44,420 nucleotides of DNA, from contig SHWP01000026.1 in assembly GCA_009693785.1 (NCBI GenBank), positions 1-44,420 on the forward strand. Direction: 5' to 3'. This DNA comes from Rhodospirillaceae bacterium. GTDB taxonomy: Bacteria > Pseudomonadota > Alphaproteobacteria > Rhodospirillales > Rhodospirillaceae. The stretch's first letter is position 1. Each line of letters opens with the position of its first letter. A model generated the notes under the pieces. It worked only from the letters and a program-made list of their open reading frames with translations. It made no database searches and was not told the origin of the DNA. Positions 24,491 to 34,195 of this stretch are shown here, piece after piece. The position numbers and the translations under genes were made by a program.

Positions 24491-26875
24491 TCAAGCCCCA
24501 CGCGCGGTTTGGGCTGGAGTATCGCCACATGGTAGCGACCAGGTTAAAACCGTATGGCCATTGTCGAAGGCATCCGTGAGTGCATCGTCTTGAGAGCCAG
24601 CCATGCGGCGGCCAAAATCAACCGCGATGCGCGCCGACACAACATCGGAAATACGCTCGCCATCGAAAGAGATCTGAAATTCAATGCGGTTTGCGTTGCG
24701 CCACACCGCCAAGCGCACAACCCCGCTGCCCGAACAATCGATGGCCGCGCCCACAAGTAAGAATAGGGCAAGCTTCAAACGTGCTGCGTCGCTGACGATC
24801 CAGCCCGCTTGTTTTGCGCCTGTCACGGTCAATTCGATATCGCGCGAACTTGCCGCAGGTTGGAGCAGGCGGACCAACCGCTCGATAAGGCCGGCAATGT
24901 CAATCGCATCCAGGCGAATAGTATGGTTTTCAGCATTCGCACGTGTGAGGTCTGTGGCATCAGACACGAGGTCCGCTAAGGACTTTGCGAGCGTGGATAG
25001 CGTGGCGGTCTTGGGCGTGGCCGCAGCCAGTTCGCCAATCTTGGCAAGGTCATCGCCGAGCACAGCAAAAACACGCAGCGCAATATCTGACTTTAGCCGT
25101 TCGCTAGCTGCCACGGCCTCGCCCTTGGTGCGTAATTTTTGCGCGGCCCGCTCGGGGGCGGATACGTCGTTATAACAAAACAAGACGCCGCCATCGGGCA
25201 ACGGCACCGTGACGAACTCTATGACCGAACCTTGTCGGCGAACGACACGGCCTTGTTGAATCGAGCGTTGTTGTTCGGGATCAAGGGCGGCTAGTAATGT
25301 CGCGCGGTGACGCGCAAAGACGCTGTCTTCATCGAACATCTCCTTAAAGGCATCGACCAAGGCATTGAGTTGCGGCCCTTCTTCCAGCGCAGTGGTGTTC
25401 AACTCCCACATGTCGGCGAAGGACGGATTGGCGAGCCGCAAGCGGCCGTCGGCGCCAAACACCGCCACTGCTTCTTGAAGGTTGTCGATGGTCTCGCGCT
25501 GAACTGCGATCAGTGTGTTATAAGAACGTTCCAGGGCGAGTTTGTCGGTGACGTCTTCGTACGTCATCAACAGGCCGCCCATGGGATGTGGTGCAATGGT
25601 ACGGCGCAGCGTGCCGCCGTCGGGCAGATGCAGCACGTCTTCTAACGGTTCTAACAATGAATTGAAGCGCGCAAGTTCTTTGTCTTTAAAAGCTGGGAAA
25701 TCTGCCACTTCCGGCAAGCGCCGCTGATTGCGCATGGCATCGAGAACCGATCCATAGCCAGGAGCTTCGTTGAGCCAAGCCTGATCGAGTGTCCACAGCC
25801 GGGCAAAGGCTGCATTATGAAATGCCATGCGCGTATCGGGGCCGAACACCGCGATGGCCGTGCCCAAACGTTCAAGTACGTCGGCTTGAGCAGCGGCCTC
25901 GCGCCTTAATCGCGTTTCAAGTTCTTCTTGGCGAGTGATGTCGTAGGCCATCCCTGCAGTGAGCCTCCCCGTTCCATCCGACAGCAGGGGTGTTTCGGAC
26001 TTTGCGCTGGCGCGATCTGACGGGTTGGCATTCGAATCTTGCCGCATGGGCGCCTCGGTCACCTCCATCAGGCGGCGTGAGCCATCGATCACCATATGAA
26101 AGGGCGCCCTGCGTGTTTCCGCTGCGGCACGGGCGGCGGCGGCCAAGGCGCGGGCCTCCCGGACAGTAACGCGGGGCGCAATTTCGCGGCCGCGGGCGAC
26201 CACATCCGACGCATCTTTGCCATCGACGGCCGAGACATAGGCGTTGTTGCAATAAATCAGCGAAAGGTCGTCATCGCGCACCCACACGGGAACATCAAGG
26301 CTATCCAATGCGACCTTCATCAAAGCCGCCTCGCGCTTTAGCGCCGCGGTCTCATCCATCAAGGCTTCAACGGCGACGGCACTTTCGGTGATGTCACTCA
26401 TCCAGACAACGTCGACCAAGGTATCGTCTGCGGTGCTCATCGCGCGAATACCGCGCGCATCGATGCGACGGTTCGTGCTGGTGTGCATGAGGTCAAGACG
26501 GAACCCAATACCATCATCAAGCAGCCGCTGTACGGCCTCACGGAGTTTGTCTTGCGAGGGGCCATCGAACCCTTCGACCACCTCGGCATAGGATGTCTCT
26601 TGCCCGCGCAAGAGGTCGAGCAGAACGGCCAGACGTCGAGAGCAACGTGCCTCGTTCGGTGTGGCATTATCGGCGTCGCGAAACCAAGCGATGTAACCTT
26701 CCGGTGCCGTATCGAGCGCTGCAGCCAGTGTTTCTTGAGCACGAAGCGCGCCATCGCGTTCAATCTCGGCGCGCTTCCAATGCTGATATTGCCGCCATAA
26801 CACCGCCGTGACGGTTGGAACCAGCACAGCGATGGCGATGAGGCCAGCGATTAGCGGAAAATTGACATCGTCCAT
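24491..26875 (-). CDS. Membrane-anchored PAS-repeat protein with a degenerate histidine-kinase core
   Basis: A 794-residue protein. Residues 7-27 form one membrane helix. At least three PAS-like segments follow (about 45-150, 185-300, 335-450 and a further one to about 570), with repeats such as 'AAALDTAPEGYIAWF' and 'LERLGTAIAVFGPD'. The C-terminal 200 residues align with a kinase DHp/ATPase core, but the phospho-site is Ala604 in VFAVLGDDL where active kinases have SHELRTPL and DivL-type proteins SYELRTPL. The N-box asparagines are replaced (LFLLVGAA, 704-711), and no DxGxG box is seen. It is likely a signalling pseudokinase. The gene is syntenic with PAS kinases beside tsaE and ahcY in related bacteria. 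Confidence 0.85.
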   Translation of the reverse strand: MDDVNFPLIAGLIAIAVLVPTVTAVLWRQYQHWKRAEIERDGALRAQETLAAALDTAPEGYIAWFRDADNATPNEARCSRRLAVLLDLLRGQETSYAEVVEGFDGPSQDKLREAVQRLLDDGIGFRLDLMHTSTNRRIDARGIRAMSTADDTLVDVVWMSDITESAVAVEALMDETAALKREAALMKVALDSLDVPVWVRDDDLSLIYCNNAYVSAVDGKDASDVVARGREIAPRVTVREARALAAAARAAAETRRAPFHMVIDGSRRLMEVTEAPMRQDSNANPSDRASAKSETPLLSDGTGRLTAGMAYDITRQEELETRLRREAAAQADVLERLGTAIAVFGPDTRMAFHNAAFARLWTLDQAWLNEAPGYGSVLDAMRNQRRLPEVADFPAFKDKELARFNSLLEPLEDVLHLPDGGTLRRTIAPHPMGGLLMTYEDVTDKLALERSYNTLIAVQRETIDNLQEAVAVFGADGRLRLANPSFADMWELNTTALEEGPQLNALVDAFKEMFDEDSVFARHRATLLAALDPEQQRSIQQGRVVRRQGSVIEFVTVPLPDGGVLFCYNDVSAPERAAQKLRTKGEAVAASERLKSDIALRVFAVLGDDLAKIGELAAATPKTATLSTLAKSLADLVSDATDLTRANAENHTIRLDAIDIAGLIERLVRLLQPAASSRDIELTVTGAKQAGWIVSDAARLKLALFLLVGAAIDCSGSGVVRLAVWRNANRIEFQISFDGERISDVVSARIAVDFGRRMAGSQDDALTDAFDNGHTVLTWSLPCGDTPAQTARGA

Positions 26876-26989
26876 GCGGCCAGTCGTGCCCGAGCCTAGA
26901 GTCTTGGGTTGTTGGCAGCGCGATGCGCTACCCGGCCCAAGGTGGCCGCGAATGCCGCTAAGATCAAGATTCTTTAGGCGGCCCGGTGT

Positions 26990-28387
26990 TTAGTAGCGGT
27001 AGGTCTCGGGCTTGAAGGGCCCCTGCGCCTGGACACCGATATAGTTGGCTTGTTTCGCCGAAAGCTTGGTCAGCTTAGCGCCAACCTTGGCAAGGTGCAG
27101 CTCAGCCACTTTTTCATCAAGGGTCTTGGGCAGCACATAGACCTTGTTCTGATATTTCGCGCCATTGGTCCACAGTTCGATCTGCGCCAGGGTTTGATTG
27201 CTGAACGAAGCGCTCATTACGAAACTGGGGTGGCCCGTAGCGCAGCCCAGGTTCACCAACCGGCCCTCAGCCAACAGCAGAATGCGCTTGCCATCGGGGA
27301 ATTCAATCTCGTCCACCTGGGGCTTTACGTTGTCCCACCTGAAGTTCTTCAACGCCTCGACCTGAATTTCGGTGTCGAAGTGGCCAATGTTGCACACAAT
27401 GGCTCGGTCTTTCATTTGGCGCATATGATCGACTGTAATGACGTCGAGGTTGCCTGTGGCGGTAACAAAAATATCCCCCGTGGCGGCGGCGTCTTCCATG
27501 GTGGTGACTTGGTAGCCTTCCATGGCGGCTTGCAGCGCGCAGATCGGGTCGACTTCGGTCACCATCACGCGGCAGCCTGCTTGCCTAAGGCTTGCAGCCG
27601 AACCTTTGCCCACGTCGCCAAAGCCGTTCACGACGGCGACCTTGCCTGCCATCATCACGTCGGTGGCGCGCCGGATGCTATCGACCAAGCTTTCGCGGCA
27701 ACCATAAACGTTGTCGAACTTCGATTTAGTCACGCTGTCATTGACGTTGATCGCCGGGAAGGGCAGGCGGCCATCCTTGGCCATTTGATACAGCCGGTGC
27801 ACGCCCGTGGTGGTTTCTTCGCTCACACCTTTGATGTTCGCCAAGGCTTTTGAGTACCAGCCCGGCTTGGATTTCAGCCGCGCCGCGATGGCTGCGAACA
27901 ATATAGTTTCCTCCTCGTTGCTGGGCTTGGAAATGACCTTGGGGTCTTTCTCGGCCTGCGCGCCCAACACCAGCAGCAGCGTTGCATCACCACCGTCATC
28001 GAGAATCATGTTGGCGGTGCCGCCATCGGACCACTCGAAAATTTTGTGAGTGTAGTCCCAATACTCTTCCAGGGTTTCGCCCTTAATGGCGAATACGGGA
28101 ATGCCTTTGGCGGCAATGGCAGCAGCAGCATGATCTTGGGTTGAGAAGATGTTGCACGATGCCCAACGGATATCCGCGCCCAGGTGCTTCAAGGTTTCGA
28201 TCAGCACGGCCGTTTGGATGGTCATGTGCAGCGAGCCGGCGATGCGCGCGCCTTTAAGGGGCTGTTTGGGGCCATATTCGGCGCGAATGGCCATCAGACC
28301 AGGCATCTCGATTTCGGCGATATTGAGTTCTTTGCGGCCCCAGGTGGACAGCGACAGATCTTTAACTTTGTAATCGTCGAAGGGCAT
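26990..28387 (-). CDS. ahcY: Adenosylhomocysteinase (S-adenosylhomocysteine hydrolase)
   Basis: Splits S-adenosylhomocysteine to adenosine and homocysteine, relieving product inhibition of methyltransferases and feeding the methionine cycle. The 465-residue NAD-dependent enzyme has '[12 protein letters not shown]', '[15 protein letters not shown]', the NAD loop [11 protein letters not shown], '[10 protein letters not shown]' and the C-terminal 'PFKPETYRY'. The ATG at 28387 has GGAG seven bases upstream; a TTG at 28399 is not needed. I see no SAH riboswitch in the 136-bp gap upstream (28388-28523). Position between the PAS gene and the phosphotransferase cluster is conserved in this group. Confidence 0.97.
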   Translation of the reverse strand: MPFDDYKVKDLSLSTWGRKELNIAEIEMPGLMAIRAEYGPKQPLKGARIAGSLHMTIQTAVLIETLKHLGADIRWASCNIFSTQDHAAAAIAAKGIPVFAIKGETLEEYWDYTHKIFEWSDGGTANMILDDGGDATLLLVLGAQAEKDPKVISKPSNEEETILFAAIAARLKSKPGWYSKALANIKGVSEETTTGVHRLYQMAKDGRLPFPAINVNDSVTKSKFDNVYGCRESLVDSIRRATDVMMAGKVAVVNGFGDVGKGSAASLRQAGCRVMVTEVDPICALQAAMEGYQVTTMEDAAATGDIFVTATGNLDVITVDHMRQMKDRAIVCNIGHFDTEIQVEALKNFRWDNVKPQVDEIEFPDGKRILLLAEGRLVNLGCATGHPSFVMSASFSNQTLAQIELWTNGAKYQNKVYVLPKTLDEKVAELHLAKVGAKLTKLSAKQANYIGVQAQGPFKPETYRY

Positions 28388-28523
28388 TACAGGCTCCAAA
28401 AGGCAAAATATGCTGAGAAATCAATGGTGGCCAGACAGTTAAGCCGCGCCGCAGCCGCCAGGGTGGGGGCGTATAGCAAGCCGCGCTGGGCCGCGCAATC
28501 CGGGGCTTTGACCTGAATCTACC

Positions 28524-30290
28524 CTACTTCGAGAGTTCGGCGATCAGGTCCTTGAGCCGATGTGGGTCGGATTCGCTGGTGATCCGCCTGACCCGCCCGG
28601 AGATGGCCGATAAATTCATGCTGAGGATGCGCTTTTTGACGCGCGGTAGGTTGGCGCCGGCCATGGACAACTCGGTGATGCCAAAGCCCAGCAACAGGGG
28701 CGTTAGCCGGTCGTCGCCCGCGATTTCCCCGCAAACTGACACCGGAATGTGAGCCGCCGCCGCCGCCTCGGCAGAGAATTGGATCAGCCGCAAGACCGCC
28801 GGATGTAGCGGGTTATACAGATAGGCCACCTGTTCATCGGTGCGGTCGATGGCCAGCGTGTATTGCGTCAGATCGTTGGTGCCGATGGCGAAAAAATCGG
28901 ACTCGGCAGCCAGTGCATCTGCAGCCAAGGCCGCACCCGGAATTTCGATCATCACGCCCAGCGGCGGCAACGGGTCGGAGAGCTTTACGCCCCGGCGCTT
29001 TAGCCGCGCTGTGAGGAGGGCAAGTATTTTGCGTACCTCGCGGATTTCATCGACAGTCGAGACCATCGGCAACAAAATGCGGACCGGGCCATAGGCGCTT
29101 GCGCGCAAGATCGCCGACAGTTGCACAAGAAATATTTTTTTCCGTCGCAGCGAAAACCGAATGGCACGTAATCCCAACGCGGGGTTAGGGCCAGCTTTCA
29201 TGCCCAATGCCGCGCCAAGTTTGTCTGCGCCAACGTCAAGCGTGCGGATGGTTACGGGCTTGCCATCCATTTGCCGCACGACCTTGCTGAGCACATCAAA
29301 CTGCTCTTCTTCACTCGGCAGATCGGGCCGGTTCATGAACATGAACTCGCTGCGGAAAAGGCCTACGCCCTCGGCGCCTGCGGCCAATACGCTTTCGATC
29401 TCAGACGGCAGTTCGATATTGGCTTGCAGCTTGATCGCTACGCCATCCTTTGTGACGGCAGGGATCGAGGTCAGCTTGAGAAGCGATTTTTGCTCGCGAA
29501 GCAGCTGGGCTTTGCGGCGGCGGTAGGTCGCCAACGTCTTAGATGAAGGCTGAAGGATAACGATACCCTTGATGCCGTCGACGACGATGGCCTGTCCATT
29601 GCGCGCCTGAGTCAGAATGTCGTCTTGAGCGACAACAGCAGGTAAACCCAATGAGCGTGCAACAATAGCCGTATGGCTTTCCACGCCGCCAACCAAGGTG
29701 ACCAAGCCAGCAACGTTGCCAGGGTCAAGTGCTGCCGTGTCGGCGGGTGAAAGTTCGTCAGCAACAATTACAGCGTGGCGGGGAAGGGCCGAGAGCGCCC
29801 GGTTTTTCTTGCCCGTCAGGCTTTCCACCAATCGCCGGCCGACCTCGCGGATGTCGTCAACGCGCGCGGCCAAATAACTGTCGTCCATTGTGGCAAAGGC
29901 TTCGGCCATGAGGCCGATCTCCTTCATCACGGCGGCCTCGGCATTGACCTGATCTGTTGCGATCCGTTTTTGCACGCCTCGAATCAGGCGCGACCCGCTG
30001 AGCATCTGGTGATAAGCGTCGAGAATGTAGCCGACCTCTTCGCCCGCTGCGCCCGCCATCCGTTTGGCTTCGGCTTGCAACGTCTCAATCCGTTCACTTG
30101 CCCGCGCGGCTGCTTCGAGAACCCGGTGCTGCTCGCTACGTATTTTTGTGGCTGGGATACGTATTTCGCGAACATGAAAACTCGCGCGGCTATCGTGCCG
30201 GTGGACAACGCCAATGGCCACGCCCGTACCCACGGCCATGCCCGCGAAAACTTGTTCTGCGGCTGATATTGATTTGCGTTTATTCTTCAT
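28524..30290 (-). CDS. ptsI: PTS enzyme I (phosphoenolpyruvate-protein phosphotransferase)
   Basis: Takes phosphate from PEP and passes it to HPr. The 588-residue protein has the phospho-histidine region GGVESHTAIVARSLGLPAVV (His206), the PEP-site signature 'FFAIGTNDLTQYTLAIDR' and 'SVCGEIAGD' with the catalytic Cys. It has no GAF domain, so it is plain EI and not the PtsP form. The ATG at 30290 overlaps the HPr reading frame by 11 bases, suggesting coupled translation. The upstream in-frame start at 30347 would lie deeper in HPr. Confidence 0.93.
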   Translation of the reverse strand: MKNKRKSISAAEQVFAGMAVGTGVAIGVVHRHDSRASFHVREIRIPATKIRSEQHRVLEAAARASERIETLQAEAKRMAGAAGEEVGYILDAYHQMLSGSRLIRGVQKRIATDQVNAEAAVMKEIGLMAEAFATMDDSYLAARVDDIREVGRRLVESLTGKKNRALSALPRHAVIVADELSPADTAALDPGNVAGLVTLVGGVESHTAIVARSLGLPAVVAQDDILTQARNGQAIVVDGIKGIVILQPSSKTLATYRRRKAQLLREQKSLLKLTSIPAVTKDGVAIKLQANIELPSEIESVLAAGAEGVGLFRSEFMFMNRPDLPSEEEQFDVLSKVVRQMDGKPVTIRTLDVGADKLGAALGMKAGPNPALGLRAIRFSLRRKKIFLVQLSAILRASAYGPVRILLPMVSTVDEIREVRKILALLTARLKRRGVKLSDPLPPLGVMIEIPGAALAADALAAESDFFAIGTNDLTQYTLAIDRTDEQVAYLYNPLHPAVLRLIQFSAEAAAAAHIPVSVCGEIAGDDRLTPLLLGFGITELSMAGANLPRVKKRILSMNLSAISGRVRRITSESDPHRLKDLIAELSK

Positions 30291-30555
30291 CGAATTTATT
30301 TGCGACCAAATTGCATAAGGCGTCCATCGCCGCAGGCGAATCCTCACCCGAGACAGTAATCTCGATCGTCGTTCCCTGAGCCGCGGCCAGCATCATCAAT
30401 CCCATGATCGATCGCCCGGACACTTCGACTTCGCCACGGCGGACCATCACTTCGGATTCGAACTGCTCGGCTGTTTTGCAGAATTTTGCTGCCGCCCGGG
30501 CATGTAAGCCCTTGCTGTTGCAAATCTCAGCGCCGCGTCGCAACACCCCACCCAT
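30280..30555 (-). CDS. ptsH: Phosphocarrier protein HPr
   Basis: A 91-residue phosphocarrier. His18 in KGLHARAAAKF takes phosphate from EI, and Ser49 in VSGRSIMGLMMLAA is the site for HPr kinase, encoded upstream in the same cluster. 'AAAQGTTIEITVSGEDSPAAMDAL' is the usual C-terminal half. It carries phosphate to the EIIA encoded nine bases upstream. Because no EIIB or EIIC gene is present, the chain is likely regulatory. Confidence 0.95.
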   Translation of the reverse strand: MGGVLRRGAEICNSKGLHARAAAKFCKTAEQFESEVMVRRGEVEVSGRSIMGLMMLAAAQGTTIEITVSGEDSPAAMDALCNLVANKFDEE

Positions 30556-30564
30556 TACGCGTGA

Positions 30565-30987
30565 CTATTTTTCTTGACCTAAAAAAGCCGAAGCGACGTT
30601 GATGTATTTGCGCCCCGCGTCTTGGGCCTGAGACACTGCGGTCGCCAAATCCTCGCTGCCGCGCACCGATGCAAGCTTGATCAACATTGGGAGGTTGACC
30701 CCGGCGATAATTTCGACTGGCGCACTCTCCATAATCGAGATGGCTAAGTTTGACGGCGTGCCGCCAAACATATCGGTCAAGACAACGACGCCCGAACCGG
30801 CGTTGACTTTTTCAACCGCCTTCACAATGTCCTGACGGCGCTGCGCCATGTCATCGTCGGGTCCGATACAAACGGCGACAACCTGTGCTTGGGGGCCAAC
30901 GACATGCTCCATCGCCGCAACCAATTCAATGGCGAGGCGGCCGTGTGTGACCAACACCAATCCAATCAAGGGCTTTGTTTGAGGCAT
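30565..30987 (-). CDS. PTS EIIA component, mannose-family (ManX-like)
   Basis: A 140-residue EIIA domain of the mannose/fructose type. It has 'IGLVLVTHGRLAIELVAAME' with the phospho-accepting His15, and 'VVLTDMFGGTPSNLAIS' and 'AGVNLPMLIKLA', which are family signatures. In Alphaproteobacteria such stand-alone EIIAs are the end of a regulatory phosphorelay. There is no EIIB/C/D in the window. It lies between rapZ and ptsH, all on the minus strand. Confidence 0.93.
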   Translation of the reverse strand: MPQTKPLIGLVLVTHGRLAIELVAAMEHVVGPQAQVVAVCIGPDDDMAQRRQDIVKAVEKVNAGSGVVVLTDMFGGTPSNLAISIMESAPVEIIAGVNLPMLIKLASVRGSEDLATAVSQAQDAGRKYINVASAFLGQEK

Positions 30988-31025
30988 CGCGCTGGCGCTA
31001 CCGGTTATGTCTATCAGCAGGATTG

Positions 31026-31919
31026 TCAGTGTGGAATTTGTGGAAGGTCACGATGACGGATATCAATGGGGCCTGGCCGCTGTCGAAACCAAGCCGCTAA
31101 GCGTTCTACCATATACACCGAGCGATGTTGGCCACCGGTACAGCCAATGGCAATGGTGAAATACGACTTTCCCTCGCGCTCGTATAGGGGCAATAGCTTG
31201 TCTAGAAGCGTTGACACATGCTCAAGAAACAGACCTGCAGCAGGGTCTTGATCGATAAAGGCGCCGACCGCCGAATCGCGCCCCGTCAAAGATCGTAGCT
31301 GAGCTTCATAATGTGGGTTCTTGAGAAAACGTACATCCAGTACGATGTCGGCCTCACGAGGCAGGCCATAACGGAAGCCGAAGGACATCAAGAAGACCTG
31401 CATACGCTTCAGGCCCTTGCTGCCAAAATGGCCTTGCACGATACGCTTCAGATCGGTAGGGGCGAGGCGGCTTGTGTCGACCAAGACATCAATGCCTGGG
31501 CGCAGCGGCGAGAGCAGGCGACGTTCCGTCTCTATGCCATCAGAAATCGGCCGCTCATGAGCTAACGGATGGGGGCGGCGTGTTTCGGTGTAGCGTTGCA
31601 CCAGCACGTCAGTATCGGCATCAAGAAAAATTACCGCAACGTTCTTGGCTGTTTGCTGGCGCAAGACATCGACAGTGCCAAGCAATTTCTTAGCATCGAA
31701 GTCACGCGTGCGGGCATCGACGCCAACGGCAATCGAGCGGTCTTCTTGAGCAGCGACTATGGCGTGTATGAGGGCGACAGGAATATTATCGACAGTTTCG
31801 AAACCCGCATCTTCAAGGGCCTGCAATGCGACGCTTTTGCCCGCGCCCGAAATTCCGGTCACAATGACAAGACGTGGGGCGGCAGTCTGGGTTTGCGATG
31901 TCGGCGAAGTCGCGGTCAT
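31026..31919 (-). CDS. rapZ: RNase adapter protein RapZ
   Basis: A 297-residue nucleotide-binding protein. It has a Walker A GISGAGKS (residues 22-29), 'VIFLDADTDVLVQRYTETRRPHPL' and the C-terminal domain 'FTIAIGCTGGQHRSVYMVERLAAWF'. In E. coli RapZ guides RNase E to the GlmZ small RNA and senses glucosamine-6-phosphate. In Alphaproteobacteria that RNA target is not established. The gene lies 33 bases after hprK and upstream of the EIIA gene in the same run. Its fixed place in PTS-Ntr clusters suggests a link between cell-wall precursors and the phosphorelay. Confidence 0.95.
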   Translation of the reverse strand: MTATSPTSQTQTAAPRLVIVTGISGAGKSVALQALEDAGFETVDNIPVALIHAIVAAQEDRSIAVGVDARTRDFDAKKLLGTVDVLRQQTAKNVAVIFLDADTDVLVQRYTETRRPHPLAHERPISDGIETERRLLSPLRPGIDVLVDTSRLAPTDLKRIVQGHFGSKGLKRMQVFLMSFGFRYGLPREADIVLDVRFLKNPHYEAQLRSLTGRDSAVGAFIDQDPAAGLFLEHVSTLLDKLLPLYEREGKSYFTIAIGCTGGQHRSVYMVERLAAWFRQRPGPIDIRHRDLPQIPH

Positions 31920-31952
31920 GTTGTTAGTCTAGCACACCGGGTTGGGTGTTCT

Positions 31953-32387
31953 CTATTGGGTCAAGCGAGCGCCAGTGGCCAATGTTCGCAGGGCCATTCG
32001 CACTTTATCAGCCGCGGAAACTGTGAAGGGGTCAAGCTTAAGCCAAGGTAGCGCGATGTTTTCCACGACGGTCGTGGTCGTTTTGGGCAATCGTTCAATG
32101 TCAGCGGGTTTGCAAAGATCGACAATTAACCCAACGGCGACTTTTTCAATATGCGGCAAGGTGACAATGCCAAATCCGCGGATTTCGAGTTTCCCGGCGA
32201 TGGTCGTGGGCGGCGCGGCCATTAACCGGCCGTGTTCGACGGTGATCTCGCAATAGTCATCTGAGACAAGCTCTGCGCCTCGGTCAATCAGCCGTAAGGC
32301 CAAATCGGATTTGCCCGTGCCCGCAGCGCCGCGAATCAGAACGCCCGTGCCCGAGAATGAAATGCAAGTCGCGTGAAGATGAATCAT
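31953..32387 (-). CDS. hprK: HPr kinase/phosphorylase, short form
   Basis: A 144-residue protein with the Walker A GAAGTGKS (residues 20-27), 'RGAELVSDDY' and the HprK signature LEIRGFGIV. The N-terminal domain of the Firmicute enzyme (about 130 residues) is absent, as is usual in Alphaproteobacteria. It should phosphorylate Ser49 of HPr and so tune the phosphorelay. It sits between the sensor kinase gene and rapZ, on the same strand. Membership is firm; activity is inferred. Confidence 0.92.
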   Translation of the reverse strand: MIHLHATCISFSGTGVLIRGAAGTGKSDLALRLIDRGAELVSDDYCEITVEHGRLMAAPPTTIAGKLEIRGFGIVTLPHIEKVAVGLIVDLCKPADIERLPKTTTTVVENIALPWLKLDPFTVSAADKVRMALRTLATGARLTQ

Positions 32388-32449
32388 GCATTGAGCGTGA
32401 AATGCCTTGCCATTGCTGTCAATGGCAGCAGCAGTGCGCAGATTTTGAC

Positions 32450-34123
32450 TTATGCGGCGGGCAAACGCACGGTGAATCGTGCCCCGGTTTGCCCTGGCTC
32501 TGTTTCCCTGCGGTTAGCGGCAATGACTGTGCCGTGATGAGCCGCGATAATTTGCATCGAAATTGACAGCCCAAGCCCAGAGTGAGTGCCAAATTTTTCG
32601 CTGTCAGGCCGCTCGGAATAAAAGCGTTCAAAAATCGCCTTTTCCTTGCCATTAGGAATGCCGGGGCCCTCATCCAACACATCAACACAGATTTTCCGCC
32701 CAGCGCGCTGTCCGCGAATAGTGATACGCCCGCGTGCCGGGCTGAACGACACGGCATTTCCGATCAAGTTACGAAACACTTGCGCCAGCCGCCCCTCAAT
32801 TCCTGCCACGAGCAAATCTTCATCGCGCTCAACCTGCAAGACAACCCTGACAGCGTCGACATCGTCCGTGGCGTTTTGCACCTGTGCCAAGGCACCCAGA
32901 AGTGCTGCAAGCCTGACCGGCGCCATTTCTGCGCGCGAGAGTTCGGCATCCAATCGGGAAGCATCAGAGATATCCGAAATCAATCGATCTAGCCGGCCAA
33001 CGTCGTCAAGGATGATGCCCATCAACTGTTTCTGTTGCTCTGGGTCTTTTACGCGGGCAACGGTTTCAACCGCGCTGCGCAGAGAGGTAAGCGGATTTTT
33101 GATTTCATGGGCAACATCGGCGGCAAAGCTCTCAATCGCGTCCAAGCGCTGCCACAACGATTCCGTCATTTCTCGCAATGCGCCTGACAGTTCTCCAATC
33201 TCGTCGGAGCGCGCGGTCAGGTCGGGAATGTCTTGCCTCCGGGTCTTGGAGTGGCGCACGCGTTCAGCGGCTTCAGCCAAGATGCGCAATGGCCTGCCGA
33301 TGGTCCTGGCAAGATAAGCCGAGGTTAGAATGGTCAACCCTAAGACCCAGCCGAACATCGCCAATATTGATCCGCGGACTGCGAATAGGCGCTTGTCGAC
33401 GTTGCGCCCATCACGCGAGACCAAGATCGCCCCGACGATTTGCCGGTAAAATTGGACTGGCACCGCGACCGATAAAATTTTCTGCCGGTCGGCCCGAAGC
33501 CTTACCGCAGAACCGGTCTCCCCTGTCTCTAAAGCTTGATTGAGTTCGCTGTAATCGGAGGCTGACGGAGTAGCGCGCTCGATATAAGGCTCCAGGCCGC
33601 CGTCAAGGCCAAGGCGGCCTGCGGTCGCATCAAAGGCTTGACGTAATGATCGTCCGAGCAAGCCTTCATCGACGGGGGGCAAATCAATGACCTGCACCTC
33701 TCCGCCCGGGCCTTGAAGCAATCGGCTATCAGCAATGAGATTTCCGTCACGGTCAAACAGGCGGGTGCGTAGCTGTGCAAGACCAGCAAGGCGGCGCACA
33801 AGTTGCCGTGCGGTGTCGGGCTGAATGATGCGCAGATTGCCGGTTGGGGTAAAGGTCGGGAAATCAGCGTTCTCGGTTTCGACGACGACGGCGCCTTCGC
33901 CAAGGGATGCTGCGATCAGTTCGCCCTGCGTGCGCAAGGCCTCAATCTCAGTCGCAATCAGTGTGTCTTCGTACTCATCAAGAAATAACAAGCCAAGCAC
34001 AAGTAGCACAGGTGCGGCCAGATTGACGGCCAGAATCCGCCGGGTCAGGGGTGAGAATAGGCCGTGCGGCCGTACCTCGTCCTGACTTGGAGCAATGATC
34101 CTGTGATCTGGGTCGGCCCGCAC
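32450..34123 (-). CDS. chvG: Sensor histidine kinase, ChvG/ExoS family
   Basis: A 557-residue membrane kinase. Segments at about 29-48 and 250-271 are membrane helices around a periplasmic sensor domain of about 200 residues. A HAMP region (about 273-325) leads to the H-box DVAHEIKNPLTSLRS with His339. The ATPase domain has 'VFRNLIGNAVSFSP', 'DEGPGIPNGKEKAIFERFYSERP' and 'GTHSGLGLSISMQII'. ChvG (ExoS) responds to acid and envelope stress in rhizobia and Agrobacterium, held in check by ExoR; exoR is not here. The start is the GTG at 34123, with AGGGGA upstream. Confidence 0.92.
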   Translation of the reverse strand: MRADPDHRIIAPSQDEVRPHGLFSPLTRRILAVNLAAPVLLVLGLLFLDEYEDTLIATEIEALRTQGELIAASLGEGAVVVETENADFPTFTPTGNLRIIQPDTARQLVRRLAGLAQLRTRLFDRDGNLIADSRLLQGPGGEVQVIDLPPVDEGLLGRSLRQAFDATAGRLGLDGGLEPYIERATPSASDYSELNQALETGETGSAVRLRADRQKILSVAVPVQFYRQIVGAILVSRDGRNVDKRLFAVRGSILAMFGWVLGLTILTSAYLARTIGRPLRILAEAAERVRHSKTRRQDIPDLTARSDEIGELSGALREMTESLWQRLDAIESFAADVAHEIKNPLTSLRSAVETVARVKDPEQQKQLMGIILDDVGRLDRLISDISDASRLDAELSRAEMAPVRLAALLGALAQVQNATDDVDAVRVVLQVERDEDLLVAGIEGRLAQVFRNLIGNAVSFSPARGRITIRGQRAGRKICVDVLDEGPGIPNGKEKAIFERFYSERPDSEKFGTHSGLGLSISMQIIAAHHGTVIAANRRETEPGQTGARFTVRLPAA

Positions 34124-34195
34124 GCATGTCCCCTAAGGGGAATTCCCACGAACTCCCCAAACCCCTCCGCGCTGGTGAGACTGCCGGAGGATTAA

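Noticed and set aside
27050..27853. A 267-codon open frame on the plus strand opposite ahcY
   Set aside because: It lies entirely inside a clear ahcY gene; long antisense frames are expected in GC-rich DNA, and the translation has no family features.
28400..28523. SAH riboswitch before ahcY
   Set aside because: I looked for the known SAH-element core in the minus-strand leader and did not find it.
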